Assembly (NCBI GenBank): GCA_017453335.1 | Contig: JAFTKI010000059.1 | Location: 1-22,784 of the forward strand | DNA length: 22,784 nucleotides | From: Clostridia bacterium | GTDB lineage: Bacteria > Bacillota_A > Clostridia > Oscillospirales > CAG-272 | Reading direction: 5' to 3' | Shown here: piece after piece, positions 7,139-15,722 of the stretch | Layout of the letters: each line of letters starts with the position of its first letter | Position numbering within the stretch: position 1 is the first letter of the stretch | The notes under the pieces: model-generated | Told to the model about the DNA's origin: nothing | Seen by the model: the letters and a program-made list of their open reading frames with translations, nothing else | The model's database searches: none | Program-made: the position numbers and the translations under genes

Positions 7139-7875
7139 ATCGTTATTATTACGATTTTCACATTCACTCCTGTCTGTCCCCTTGTGCCGACAATGATATG
7201 ACCCCCAATAATATTGCGGGGATGGCGGCATTGGCAGGATTGAACATTGTTGCTCTGACCGATCATAACTCCTGCCGCAACTGTCCTGCATTCTTTGCGG
7301 CGGCAAAAAAGCAGGGCATCATTCCCGTGGCGGGAATGGAGTTGACAACGTCAGAGGACATTCACATCGTGTGCTTGTTTGAAGCCTTGGAGGATGCCTT
7401 ACAATTTGATAAGGCTGTGGATTCTTACCGTATCCGCGTGAAAAACCGAACGGATATTTTCGGAGATCAGCTCTTGATGGACGAAAACGACGCGGTCATC
7501 GGTACGGAAGAGGATCTGCTTTCCAACGCAACGCAGCTTTCGCTGGATGATGTTCCCGCGCTTGTGGAACAGTTTCAAGGCGTCTGCTATCCCGCGCACG
7601 TGGACCGTGAGTCTAACGGGATCCTGGCAACCCTTGGTATGTTTCCACCCACTCCGCACTTTGCCTTGGCGGAGTTGCACGATATGATAAAGCGCGAGGT
7701 CCTGCGTCCGATGCATCCGCAATTGGAGCAGATGCTACTCTTGAACGGCTCGGACGCGCATTACCTTTGGGACATCCGCGATAAGGAGCATTTTTTGGAG
7801 CTGGAGGATGAGCCGTACAGCTCGGATCTTGTTCGCAAGAATCTGTTTCGCCTTTTGAGAGGAGAGAGAACATGA
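7135..7875 (+). CDS. PHP-domain metallophosphoesterase (hydrogenase operon)
   Basis: A 246-residue protein of the polymerase-and-histidinol-phosphatase superfamily. Metal-binding motifs are visible in order: FHIHSCLSP (His9, His11), TDHNS, GMELTT, PAHVDRES and GSDAH. The enzyme class hydrolyses phosphoesters with two or three metal ions; the substrate is unknown. Unusually Cys-rich near the active-site entrance (HSCLSPCAD, SCRNCPA), which could make it redox-sensitive. The start is a GTG overlapping the upstream stop as GTGA. The reading frame overlaps the next gene by 4 bases (ATGA), so DRTGG, PHP and GHKL genes form a tightly coupled trio. It could remove a phosphate placed by the neighbouring ATPases or hydrolyse a small signal molecule; both are speculative. 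Confidence 0.82.
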   Translation: MNRYYYDFHIHSCLSPCADNDMTPNNIAGMAALAGLNIVALTDHNSCRNCPAFFAAAKKQGIIPVAGMELTTSEDIHIVCLFEALEDALQFDKAVDSYRIRVKNRTDIFGDQLLMDENDAVIGTEEDLLSNATQLSLDDVPALVEQFQGVCYPAHVDRESNGILATLGMFPPTPHFALAELHDMIKREVLRPMHPQLEQMLLLNGSDAHYLWDIRDKEHFLELEDEPYSSDLVRKNLFRLLRGERT

Positions 7876-8423
7876 AAGAGCTTTCGTTGAACGTGCTGGA
7901 TATTTCTCAAAACTCGGTCAAGGCAGGGGCAACCCTAATACAGATCTGTTTGCGGGAGACCGACGATTGGTTGACCATGACGGTGACCGACAATGGCTGT
8001 GGCATGACCGCTGAGACCTTGCGCGGCGTTATTGATCCGTTTTATACGACACGAACAACGCGAAAGGTTGGATTGGGAATTCCTCTTTTGAAGCTGGCTG
8101 CCGAACAGACCGGCGGCAGTGTAACGATCTCTTCACGGCACGAGTCGGAGTATCCTGATTCACACGGGACAGAGGTTGTGGCAACCTTTTACAAAAAGCA
8201 TATCGATTTTACCCCAATGGGAGATATCGTCTCCACCGTGACGACCATGATACAGGGAAGTCCGGACATTGATTTTGAATTTCGGCACGAATCACAGGAA
8301 TTTCAAGTGCTGCTGGATACACGGCAGATGCGCGAGATCCTTGGTGCCGAGGTTCCGCTGAGTGATCCTGAGATCATCCGATGGATCGCACAGTATTTAC
8401 AAGAGCAATATAAAAATAATTAA
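7872..8423 (+). CDS. Second GHKL ATPase, histidine-kinase-like
   Basis: A 183-residue protein whose first 110 residues are a HATPase domain: N box NVLDISQNSVKAG, G1 box VTDNGCGM, F box DPFYTTRT, glycine lid RKVGLGIPLLKLAAEQTGG and a final GT. The remaining 70 residues are an unrecognised alpha/beta tail (DIDFEFRHESQEFQVLLD). No His phospho-acceptor domain, receiver or membrane segment is present, unlike ordinary sensor kinases. It differs from the GHKL protein at 5070, being closer to histidine-kinase catalytic domains than to RsbW. GGAGAGAG precedes the ATG, which overlaps the PHP stop. Confidence 0.82.
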   Translation: MKELSLNVLDISQNSVKAGATLIQICLRETDDWLTMTVTDNGCGMTAETLRGVIDPFYTTRTTRKVGLGIPLLKLAAEQTGGSVTISSRHESEYPDSHGTEVVATFYKKHIDFTPMGDIVSTVTTMIQGSPDIDFEFRHESQEFQVLLDTRQMREILGAEVPLSDPEIIRWIAQYLQEQYKNN

Positions 8424-8447
8424 CAATAAAAGGAAAGGAACTGAACT

Positions 8448-8822
8448 ATGAAATCTTTGGCAGAGCTTGCAGCTATCAGAGACAAAATGAAGGACAAAAT
8501 CGTGCTGCGTGAGGGTAGTAACGGTACTCGCATTGTTGTGGGTATGGCTACTTGCGGTATCGCAGCAGGTGCTCGTCCTGTTCTCAACGCCTTTGTTGAG
8601 GGAGTTGATAAGGAAGGCTTGAACGGCAGTGTTGTCGTATCCCAGACCGGATGTGTTGGCATTTGCCAGTATGAACCCGTTGTTGAGGTTTACGAAGCCG
8701 GCAAGGAAAAGGTGACATACGTTAAAATGACCGTTGAAAAAGCGGAAAAAGTACTGAAAGAGCACATCAAGGGTGGCAAGGTCGTGCAGGAATACACGAT
8801 CACCGCTGCTAAGAATGTATAA
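8448..8822 (+). CDS. [2Fe-2S] ferredoxin-like protein (HndB-like)
   Basis: A 124-residue thioredoxin-fold protein like HndB, which accompanies HydB/HydA-type hydrogenases. GMATCGIAAGARP holds Cys36, and QTGCVGIC holds Cys69 and Cys73. As recalled for HndB-type proteins the first motif has only one Cys, giving three rather than four obvious ligands, so cluster content is uncertain. It probably passes electrons to or stabilises HydB, whose own N-terminal domain has the same fold. AGGAAAGGA lies just before the start. Spaced 24 bases after the GHKL gene and 17 before hydB. Confidence 0.82.
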   Translation: MKSLAELAAIRDKMKDKIVLREGSNGTRIVVGMATCGIAAGARPVLNAFVEGVDKEGLNGSVVVSQTGCVGICQYEPVVEVYEAGKEKVTYVKMTVEKAEKVLKEHIKGGKVVQEYTITAAKNV

Positions 8823-8839
8823 TTGGAGGTATCAATTTT

Positions 8840-10666
8840 ATGATTCGCGCACACGTATTGGTTTGCGGAGGTACAGGTTGTACTTCCTCCGGAAGCCCGA
8901 AAATTCAAGAGGCGTTCAGAAATGAGATCGAAAAGAACGGTTTGGCTGAAGAAGTAAAGGTCGTTCAAACCGGTTGCTTTGGTCTTTGCGCTCTGGGCCC
9001 TGTCGTTATCATCTATCCCGACGGTACGTTCTACAGCAACGTTACCACCGAGGACGTAGCAGAAATCGTAAGCGAGCATTTGCTCAAGGGACGCGTTGTT
9101 GAAAGACTCGTATACAACGATACCGGCGATGCCAAAGAAAATGCAGAGGCAGCACATTCTTCTTTGAATGATACCATCTTCTATAAATCCCAGTACCGCC
9201 TGGCACTGCGTAACTGCGGTGTGATCAACCCCGAGAACATTGAGGAGTACATCGCAATGGACGGTTATGCAGCCCTTGGTAAGGTGCTGACCGAAATGAC
9301 TCCCGATGACGTTATCGCTACCATTCTGGATTCCGGCTTGCGCGGACGCGGAGGCGCAGGATTCCCCACGGGTATGAAGTGGAAGTTCGCTTCCGGAAAC
9401 CGTGGTCAGGTTCAAAAGTACGTTTGCTGTAACGCAGACGAGGGCGACCCGGGTGCATTTATGGACCGTTCCATTCTCGAGGGTGACCCCCACGCTTTGA
9501 TCGAGGCTATGGCAATTGCCGGCTACGCAATCGGCGCAAACCAGGGTTACGTTTACGTTCGTGCAGAGTATCCGATCGCTGTTAAGCGTTTGCAGATCGC
9601 AATTGACCAGGCAAAGGAATACGGCTTGCTCGGCAAGAATATCTTCGGCACCGATTTCGAATTCGACCTCGGCATCCGTCTGGGTGCGGGCGCATTCGTT
9701 TGCGGTGAGGAGACTGCATTGATGACCTCTATCGAGGGTAAGCGCGGCGAGCCTCGTCCTCGTCCTCCTTCCCCGGCTGTCAAGGGTCTGTTCGATCGTC
9801 CTACCGTTTTGAACAACGTTGAGACCTATGCAAACATTCCTCAGATCATTCTCAAGGGTGCAGATTGGTTTAAGTCCATCGGTACCGAGAAATCCAAGGG
9901 TACCAAGGTATTTGCACTTGGCGGTAAGATCAAGAATACCGGTCTTGTTGAGGTTCCTATGGGAACGACTCTGCGTCACATCATCGAAGAGATTGGTGGC
10001 GGTATCCCCGGTGGTAAGAAGTTTAAGGCTGCGCAGACCGGTGGTCCTTCCGGTGGATGCATCCCTGCACACCTGATCGATACTCCTATCGACTACGATA
10101 ACCTGCTTGAAATCGGCTCTATGATGGGCTCCGGCGGTCTGATCGTTATGGACGAAGACAACTGCATGGTTGACATTGCACGCTTCTTCCTTGACTTTAC
10201 GGTTGATGAATCCTGCGGTAAGTGCACGCCGTGTCGTGTGGGTACCAAGAGATTGCTTGAGATCCTGGATAAGATCATCGCAGGTAAGGGTGAGCTTGAG
10301 GATCTTGACAGATTGGAAGAACTCTCCAATTACATCAAATCCGCATCTCTGTGCGGACTTGGACAAACCGCTCCGAACCCCGTTCTTTCCACCCTGCGTT
10401 ACTTCCGCGAGGAGTACATCGCTCATATCGTGGATAAGAAGTGCCCCGCAGGTGTATGTAAGAGCCTGCTCAGCTTTACCATCGATGCCGATAAGTGTAT
10501 CGGATGTGGCATGTGTGCTAAGAATTGTCCTGCTTCTGCAATCACCAGAACCGATTACGTTGCTCCCGGCCATAAGCTGGCTTCCTTCGCAATCGATCCT
10601 GCAAAGTGCGTAAAGTGCGGTGCTTGTATGCCCACATGTAAGTTCAAAGCTATTTCCAAAGGTTAA
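8840..10666 (+). CDS. hydB: NAD-linked [FeFe] hydrogenase subunit HydB (NuoF-like)
   Basis: Flavin- and NAD-binding subunit of the hydrogenase (608 residues). The N-terminal thioredoxin-like [2Fe-2S] domain has Cys9, 14, 46 and 50. The FMN/NADH domain follows, with GLRGRGGAGFPTGMKW, NADEGDPGAFMDR and GAGAFVCGEETALM. The NuoF [4Fe-4S] cluster uses Cys459, 462, 465 and 505 (ESCGKCTPCRVG, SLCGLG). The C-terminus (about 545-608) carries two ferredoxin-type [4Fe-4S] motifs that NuoF itself lacks, which is typical of bifurcating HydB. It accepts or donates hydride with NAD and splits electrons toward ferredoxin and HydA. Use of NAD rather than NADP is assumed from the family. GGAGG lies 10 bases upstream. 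Confidence 0.94.
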   Translation: MIRAHVLVCGGTGCTSSGSPKIQEAFRNEIEKNGLAEEVKVVQTGCFGLCALGPVVIIYPDGTFYSNVTTEDVAEIVSEHLLKGRVVERLVYNDTGDAKENAEAAHSSLNDTIFYKSQYRLALRNCGVINPENIEEYIAMDGYAALGKVLTEMTPDDVIATILDSGLRGRGGAGFPTGMKWKFASGNRGQVQKYVCCNADEGDPGAFMDRSILEGDPHALIEAMAIAGYAIGANQGYVYVRAEYPIAVKRLQIAIDQAKEYGLLGKNIFGTDFEFDLGIRLGAGAFVCGEETALMTSIEGKRGEPRPRPPSPAVKGLFDRPTVLNNVETYANIPQIILKGADWFKSIGTEKSKGTKVFALGGKIKNTGLVEVPMGTTLRHIIEEIGGGIPGGKKFKAAQTGGPSGGCIPAHLIDTPIDYDNLLEIGSMMGSGGLIVMDEDNCMVDIARFFLDFTVDESCGKCTPCRVGTKRLLEILDKIIAGKGELEDLDRLEELSNYIKSASLCGLGQTAPNPVLSTLRYFREEYIAHIVDKKCPAGVCKSLLSFTIDADKCIGCGMCAKNCPASAITRTDYVAPGHKLASFAIDPAKCVKCGACMPTCKFKAISKG

Positions 10667-10686
10667 GAAAGGAGAATTGTGGACAA

Positions 10687-12441
10687 ATGGATATGATTAA
10701 AGTAAAAATTAACGGCAAAGAGTATTCTGTTGCCAAGGGTTCCACGGTTCTGGAAGCCGCAAAAGCAGCGCATATCGATATTCCTACGCTCTGCTACTTG
10801 AAAGATATTAACGAGATCGGTGCATGCCGCCTCTGCTTGGTTGAGGTTGCAGAAATGCGCGGTCCCGCACTTGGTCCTTGGAGAATGGTAACCGCTTGCG
10901 TTTACCCCTGCACCGAGGGCATGGAGATCAAGACCAACACCCCCAAGATCGCTGCATCCCGCAAGATGAATCTGGAGCTGTTGCTCTCCAATCACGATAA
11001 GAAGTGCCTCTCCTGCGTTCGTTCCACCAACTGCGAGCTGCAGACCCTTTGCCGCGAGTACGGCGTAGAGTTCTCCAGCTTTGAGGGTGAGACCAACGTA
11101 TACGAGGTTGACGATAAGACTCCCATCATCCGCGATAACAATAAGTGCATTCTTTGCCGCCGTTGCGTAGCAACCTGCTCCAAGATCCAGGAGATCGGCG
11201 TCATCGGTGCCAACAACCGTGGATTTGATACCTACATCGGCTCTGCATTCGAGCAGCCCCTGGCAGCAACCTCCTGCATCAACTGCGGTCAGTGCATCGT
11301 AGCTTGCCCCGTAGGCGCTCTGTACGAGAGAGATGATACCGACGGTGTATTTGCAGCTCTTGCAGATCCCACCAAGCACACCGTTATTTGCACCGCTCCT
11401 TCCGTTCGTGCACAGCTCGGCGAATGCTTCGGCTACGAGCCCGGCACCGACGTTGAGGGCAAGATGGTTGCAGCACTCAAGGCACTCGGCTTTGACGGTG
11501 TTTACGACATGAATCTCACCGCTGACCTGACCATTGTTGAGGAAGCAAACGAGCTCATCGGCAGAATCCAGAATAATGGCGTTCTTCCTATGATCACCTC
11601 TTGCTCTCCCGGATGGATCAAGTACTGCGAGCACTACTTCCCGGATTTCACAGAGAACCTTTCTACCTGCAAGTCTCCTCAGCAGATGTTTGGTGCAGTA
11701 GTTAAGACCTACTACGCACAGAAGATGGGCTGGGATCCCAAGGATATCGTTATGGTTTCCGCAATTCCTTGTACCGCAAAGAAGTTTGAGGTAGGCCGTC
11801 CCGACCAGAATGCCGCAGGCGTTCCCGACGTGGATTACGCAATCACCACCCGTGAGGTTGGCAGAATGATCCAGAAGGCAGGCATCAACTTCCGCGCTCT
11901 TGAGGACGAGAAGTTTGACGATCCCTTTGCAATCGGCTCCGGCGCAGGTGCGATCTTCGGCGCAACCGGCGGCGTTATGGAGGCTGCTCTCCGTTACGCG
12001 GCAGAGAAGATCCTTGGCAAGAAGCTCGAGAAGGTTGACTTTACCGAGGTTCGCGGTACTGAGGGTATTAAGACCGCTTCTTACAAGCTGGGTGACCTGA
12101 CCGTGAACGTAGCGGTTGCTTCCAGCACCGGTATGGCTAAGAAGCTGTTGAACATGGTGAAGAACGGCGAGCTCGATGTTCAGTTCATCGAGATCATGGG
12201 ATGCCCCGGCGGCTGTGTAAACGGCGGCGGTCAGCCCATTCAGCCCGCAAGCGTTCGCATGAGCATGGATCTGCGCGCAGTTCGTGCAGCTGTTCTGTAT
12301 AATGACGACGCAAATGATTCTTTGCGTAAGTCTCAGGACAACCTTGCTGTTCAGGTTCTGTACGATGAGTTCTTCGGCGAGCCCAACAGCCACAAGGCAC
12401 ACGAGATTCTGCACACCAGCTACATCAAGCGCGGTCTGTAA
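10687..12441 (+). CDS. hydA: [FeFe] hydrogenase catalytic subunit HydA
   Basis: Catalytic subunit (584 residues) that makes or oxidises H2 at the H-cluster. In order: an N-terminal plant-type [2Fe-2S] domain (Cys36, 47, 50 and 71 or 75), a His-ligated [4Fe-4S] motif (NHDKKCLSCVRSTNC), two ferredoxin clusters (CILCRRCVATC, CINCGQCIVAC), then the H-cluster domain with TSCSPGW (Cys306), IPCTAKKFE (Cys362) and GCPGGCVNGGGQP (Cys506, Cys510). The first H-cluster motif has Ser307 where the textbook form is TSCCPGW. With HydB and HydC it should reversibly form H2 from NADH plus reduced ferredoxin. By eye, codon use is more biased toward C-ending codons than in upstream genes, as in highly expressed genes. 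Last gene of the operon. Confidence 0.95.
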   Translation: MDMIKVKINGKEYSVAKGSTVLEAAKAAHIDIPTLCYLKDINEIGACRLCLVEVAEMRGPALGPWRMVTACVYPCTEGMEIKTNTPKIAASRKMNLELLLSNHDKKCLSCVRSTNCELQTLCREYGVEFSSFEGETNVYEVDDKTPIIRDNNKCILCRRCVATCSKIQEIGVIGANNRGFDTYIGSAFEQPLAATSCINCGQCIVACPVGALYERDDTDGVFAALADPTKHTVICTAPSVRAQLGECFGYEPGTDVEGKMVAALKALGFDGVYDMNLTADLTIVEEANELIGRIQNNGVLPMITSCSPGWIKYCEHYFPDFTENLSTCKSPQQMFGAVVKTYYAQKMGWDPKDIVMVSAIPCTAKKFEVGRPDQNAAGVPDVDYAITTREVGRMIQKAGINFRALEDEKFDDPFAIGSGAGAIFGATGGVMEAALRYAAEKILGKKLEKVDFTEVRGTEGIKTASYKLGDLTVNVAVASSTGMAKKLLNMVKNGELDVQFIEIMGCPGGCVNGGGQPIQPASVRMSMDLRAVRAAVLYNDDANDSLRKSQDNLAVQVLYDEFFGEPNSHKAHEILHTSYIKRGL

Positions 12442-12457
12442 TTGGATCAAATCAAAT

Positions 12458-12499
12458 AAAAATACGGGGAAACGCAATTTGCGTTTCCCCGTATTTTTT
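12458..12499. terminator. Bidirectional terminator between hydA and the convergent PHP gene
   Basis: A perfect stem of about 18 base pairs (AAAATACGGGGAAACGC ending at 12475, paired with GCGTTTCCCCGTATTTT from 12481) with a five-base loop. It has A-rich and T-rich flanks on both sides, so it can stop transcription from both strands. Confidence 0.9.
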
Positions 12500-12524
12500 A
12501 TTCGAAAAAACAGTATTCAAGTGC

Positions 12525-13580
12525 TTATTTTTGAGGATGAACGTCTTGAAGCTCATCCAAAAAATAAGCTCTCGTGTAAGCGCGTTTGCCTTCTTTGTCC
12601 TGCACGGTGACACGGAAATAGGGCTTACAAAGCATGTTTTCTTCAAACGAGCCGTCAAAATACGATTTCATGTCAAAGGTGACCTGCGTCAAGGGCTCTT
12701 CTTTTGCTTTTTGGATCATGGAAACGCGACGCTCGGTATTGACACGGATCAGGCTTGCCTCGGAGCATTTTACCGTTAAAATACCGTCCTCTAAATACAA
12801 CTCGTGAATCTCAGGTCCTGTAGAGGAATAAAAATCGCCTTTTTCCAAGGAATTCATCACGGCATCATAATTCAAAGCGGGGGATTTGATCATTGTCCAA
12901 CCGCCAATCGCGTTAATCGATTTCTGATCATACGCCCCATGCATATCATCGGTGGCAAGAGGGAAGACACGTTCCCCAAGCTCCAAAAGATCAATCAAGG
13001 GTTGCTCGGTTTCCACGCGCCCAAGCCCCACAGAGCCACTATTATGCACCTCAACGCCCCAAAAGCCCTTCAGCTCCGCATAATCCGGATAGTTTTGCCC
13101 GGATAGCCCGGGGTGATTCAGCGCAATGAGAAAGCCTTCCTCACGTGCACGGCGGATCATATCGTTGACACATTCGTTATTGTACTCGCGCGGATATTCG
13201 GTCTCTTTCATTTTTTCGCTGATGTAGGGAAGGCTCGATTTCCAGTAGAGGTAGCTCATGGTGAAAAACGAGATGTCCGTTTTTTCGGGATCCTTGGAAA
13301 GGATATTCAAATGATACTGCTTGCTGTAACGGTAGGAAAGCCCCGGGAGATTTTTGTTGACCGAGAGCTCTGCTCCCGTAATGGGGAGAAAATTCTCATC
13401 CCTTAAATCGTTGTGCGGAACGATGACCTCATGATCGGTATATGCAACGATGGAGTACCCCTGTCCCATATACATTTTTTTGATTTCTTCGGGGGTAGCC
13501 AAACCATCCGAGCAGGTGGTATGAACGTGCAGGCAAGCCTTGTAAAAATTGCCTTCTTGGGGCAACAAATGCTGTTTCAT
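12525..13580 (-). CDS. PHP-domain protein of the sugar locus
   Basis: A 351-residue cytoplasmic PHP-superfamily protein. Metal-site motifs appear in order: LHVHTTCSDG (His18, His20, Asp25), YTDHE, ITGAELS, LNHPGLS, EVHNS and TDDMH. Residues from about 265 form a beta-rich C-terminal domain ending in AYFLDELQDV. Members of this superfamily hydrolyse phosphoesters, but many loci like this carry PHP proteins of unknown substrate. It is unrelated in detail to the PHP protein of the hydrogenase operon. AGGAGA precedes the ATG. It lies 18 bases after the second glycosidase-like gene and is probably the last gene of that transcript. Confidence 0.8.
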   Translation of the reverse strand: MKQHLLPQEGNFYKACLHVHTTCSDGLATPEEIKKMYMGQGYSIVAYTDHEVIVPHNDLRDENFLPITGAELSVNKNLPGLSYRYSKQYHLNILSKDPEKTDISFFTMSYLYWKSSLPYISEKMKETEYPREYNNECVNDMIRRAREEGFLIALNHPGLSGQNYPDYAELKGFWGVEVHNSGSVGLGRVETEQPLIDLLELGERVFPLATDDMHGAYDQKSINAIGGWTMIKSPALNYDAVMNSLEKGDFYSSTGPEIHELYLEDGILTVKCSEASLIRVNTERRVSMIQKAKEEPLTQVTFDMKSYFDGSFEENMLCKPYFRVTVQDKEGKRAYTRAYFLDELQDVHPQK

Positions 13581-13598
13581 AGCAGATCTCCTACGTGT

Positions 13599-15713
13599 TT
13601 ACTTTTTATAGAGGGAAGGAATTTCTTTTTCGATCACGTCGTTGAGAAGCGCGATCTTCCATTCCAGATGTGCCGCATCGCACATGTACTCCATACTCGG
13701 CTCGTATCCAAGGCGAGAGTCAAACTCTACCAGCGGAATGGTCGCCTTTGCATTTTCCAGCTCGCGCAAGCAGATGTCTCTCATTTCATCCAACAAACGA
13801 TTGTTCTGTGCGGCGTCAGCATTGTCAAGTGCCCTCTTGCGCTTAAAAAATTCTCTGATGTTGGCTGCCGTTTCGGTCGTGTTTGCCATAAATTGACCAA
13901 TTCCCCACAAACGCAAGGCGTTTTCGCGCTTGCGCAAGGGGATGCGGTCGATAGCTTTTTTCATGATCTCACAGCCCTTGGTGAAAAGCTCATGCGCCTC
14001 GAGAAGATTCTTGGTTTCGTAATCAAATTTTGCGCGTTGTTCCTCGGTATCGATGATTCCGGGCCACCACTCCTTGCGAAGATTGCTGTATGCGTAAACG
14101 GGGTAGCAGATTTTATTTCCGCCAAAATGCGCGTACGGCACGGTGGGAATTTCAACGTCGGCATGATCAAAGAGAATAAAGGGATACGCAGGTCCCATGC
14201 GGCAAGGACCGTATTGGTCGTGATTGGTCGGGATCATATGCCCTACGCCATCACTCCAAAGTCTGAGGGCATGCAAAACCTCATCCGCACACTCCTCCGA
14301 GAAGTCGCGAGAGACGATGCGTTTTAGTGTCTCGTCTATATCCACCCTCGGATAGTGGAACGCCCACTTGGCAAGATCGGAAATGAAGGACGGCGAAAAT
14401 CCGAAATGATGGCTATCCATCGTTCCCACAAGTCCGAGCCTTTCATGCGCGTCGACCATCCCCTCGTAGCGCTTCATCCATTGATAGGGCGCGGGCACGT
14501 ACGGAATCACACCGACGTCCCACGTCGCACCACCCGTGTTGGTCATGCAGTAAAAGCGCAAGCCGTTCTCCTTTGCAAATTGCCCCTCGGTCGTAAAGTA
14601 AGCGCCCGGACCGGGGTAGTACACGTTGTAGTCTGCCAGTCGCAATGAAAAGCCGTCGCGCTCAATCGTAGTCCCCTTGAAGGTTGCCTGCAGGGTAATG
14701 TCCTTGGGAAGCGTGTCAACGAGTGCCTTGCGTGCCGCCGCATCCGTGCGTCCCCAGTTATAGGACCAGAGCACGATATCGCAATCGGGCTGACGCTTGC
14801 GGATGATCCCGCCTATCATCTCCATCAGATCCTTGTAATCGTAGCAAGGATACCAGCCGGGATACGGTTTGTTGCTATTCACAATCGGCTTGCCGTTCGC
14901 ATCCAAATTATCAAGGCGGCGAATGCCCTTGGAATGCTCGTCCTTGGACGGAAACTCGCAGGATTCGCCGACAAAAATGATTCCCTTGAAGTACGGGCAT
15001 CGGTCAAAGAACGTTCCGTACAAATTTTCGTAAAATTCCTGTGCGCCCTCGTCATCGGGGTGCAGTCTGTTTGCAAGATAGCTGTAGGCGTATACGTCAA
15101 TGCCGTATTGCGATGCACGGTGGCACAGATCGTTGAAATCGTGATATCCGTGTGGCGTGATATCCACGCCGCTGACGAATACAAGAATGGCGGAGATCCC
15201 CGCGTGCGCAATGTTGAGCAGATGCTCCGTGGGGTACATGTCAAGTCCGTAGCCCGAATGCACCATTCTGGGGTTAAAGAGCGAGGTTCGAGTCTCGTCA
15301 CACGGCTTGACGAACGGACCTTCACAAAGGTTCATCAAGTCCTCAAGGAAGTATCCCGCCTGCGCCGCCATGCGGTCACTCGTTCCACATAGAACGATCT
15401 CATTCTCCGCAACGGCAAAGCGGTAGGAATGCTCCTTGATCGCGGGATCGATGCCGTACGCAATTTTGCTTTGCGTACCGTTCCACTCACTCTCGCGAAT
15501 AATCTTTACGGAAACGCCCATCGAAACGAAGAAATAATCCTCCAGATCGCGTGCCGCATTGCGAAGCACCACGGGCGCGTCGTTGGGCAGGGTGATGCAC
15601 CAATCGGAGGACACCTCGACGTAGCCGTTGGGGCATTTTTTCATATAGTCGCGTCGGTCGTCGCGGTGCACGATCGAATAACGCTTTCTGAATTCGTAAT
15701 TGATCTCTTTCAT
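13599..15713 (-). CDS. Glycoside-hydrolase-like protein, paralogue B
   Basis: A 704-residue soluble protein, about 85% identical over its first 270 residues to its upstream neighbour. The N-terminal domain (about 40-130; VVLRNAARDLEDYFFVSMG) resembles the small alpha/beta domain in front of GH20 and GH67 catalytic barrels. The middle, about 150-480, looks like a (beta/alpha)8 barrel, with conserved patches GIIFVGESCEFPSKD, VLWSYNWGR, ADYNVYYPGPGAYF and TMDSHHFGFSPSF. The C-terminal part is helical. No signal peptide, so it acts inside the cell. I cannot assign a CAZy family; carboxylates in GESCE are candidate catalytic residues only. The start has a poor ribosome-binding site and lies 9 bases after the upstream stop, so translation is probably coupled. 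Confidence 0.7.
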   Translation of the reverse strand: MKEINYEFRKRYSIVHRDDRRDYMKKCPNGYVEVSSDWCITLPNDAPVVLRNAARDLEDYFFVSMGVSVKIIRESEWNGTQSKIAYGIDPAIKEHSYRFAVAENEIVLCGTSDRMAAQAGYFLEDLMNLCEGPFVKPCDETRTSLFNPRMVHSGYGLDMYPTEHLLNIAHAGISAILVFVSGVDITPHGYHDFNDLCHRASQYGIDVYAYSYLANRLHPDDEGAQEFYENLYGTFFDRCPYFKGIIFVGESCEFPSKDEHSKGIRRLDNLDANGKPIVNSNKPYPGWYPCYDYKDLMEMIGGIIRKRQPDCDIVLWSYNWGRTDAAARKALVDTLPKDITLQATFKGTTIERDGFSLRLADYNVYYPGPGAYFTTEGQFAKENGLRFYCMTNTGGATWDVGVIPYVPAPYQWMKRYEGMVDAHERLGLVGTMDSHHFGFSPSFISDLAKWAFHYPRVDIDETLKRIVSRDFSEECADEVLHALRLWSDGVGHMIPTNHDQYGPCRMGPAYPFILFDHADVEIPTVPYAHFGGNKICYPVYAYSNLRKEWWPGIIDTEEQRAKFDYETKNLLEAHELFTKGCEIMKKAIDRIPLRKRENALRLWGIGQFMANTTETAANIREFFKRKRALDNADAAQNNRLLDEMRDICLRELENAKATIPLVEFDSRLGYEPSMEYMCDAAHLEWKIALLNDVIEKEIPSLYKK

Positions 15714-15722
15714 GCCCTATGC

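Noticed and set aside
8690..10573. 627-codon open frame on the minus strand opposite hydB
   Set aside because: Complement shadow of a strongly biased gene. The plus-strand frame has unmistakable NuoF and ferredoxin motifs; the antisense translation has no recognisable domain and lacks a plausible ribosome-binding site.
10663..12477. 604-codon open frame on the minus strand opposite hydA
   Set aside because: Same effect: hydA codon bias removes stops from the antisense frame. hydA has every expected cluster motif, and this frame runs into the bidirectional terminator.
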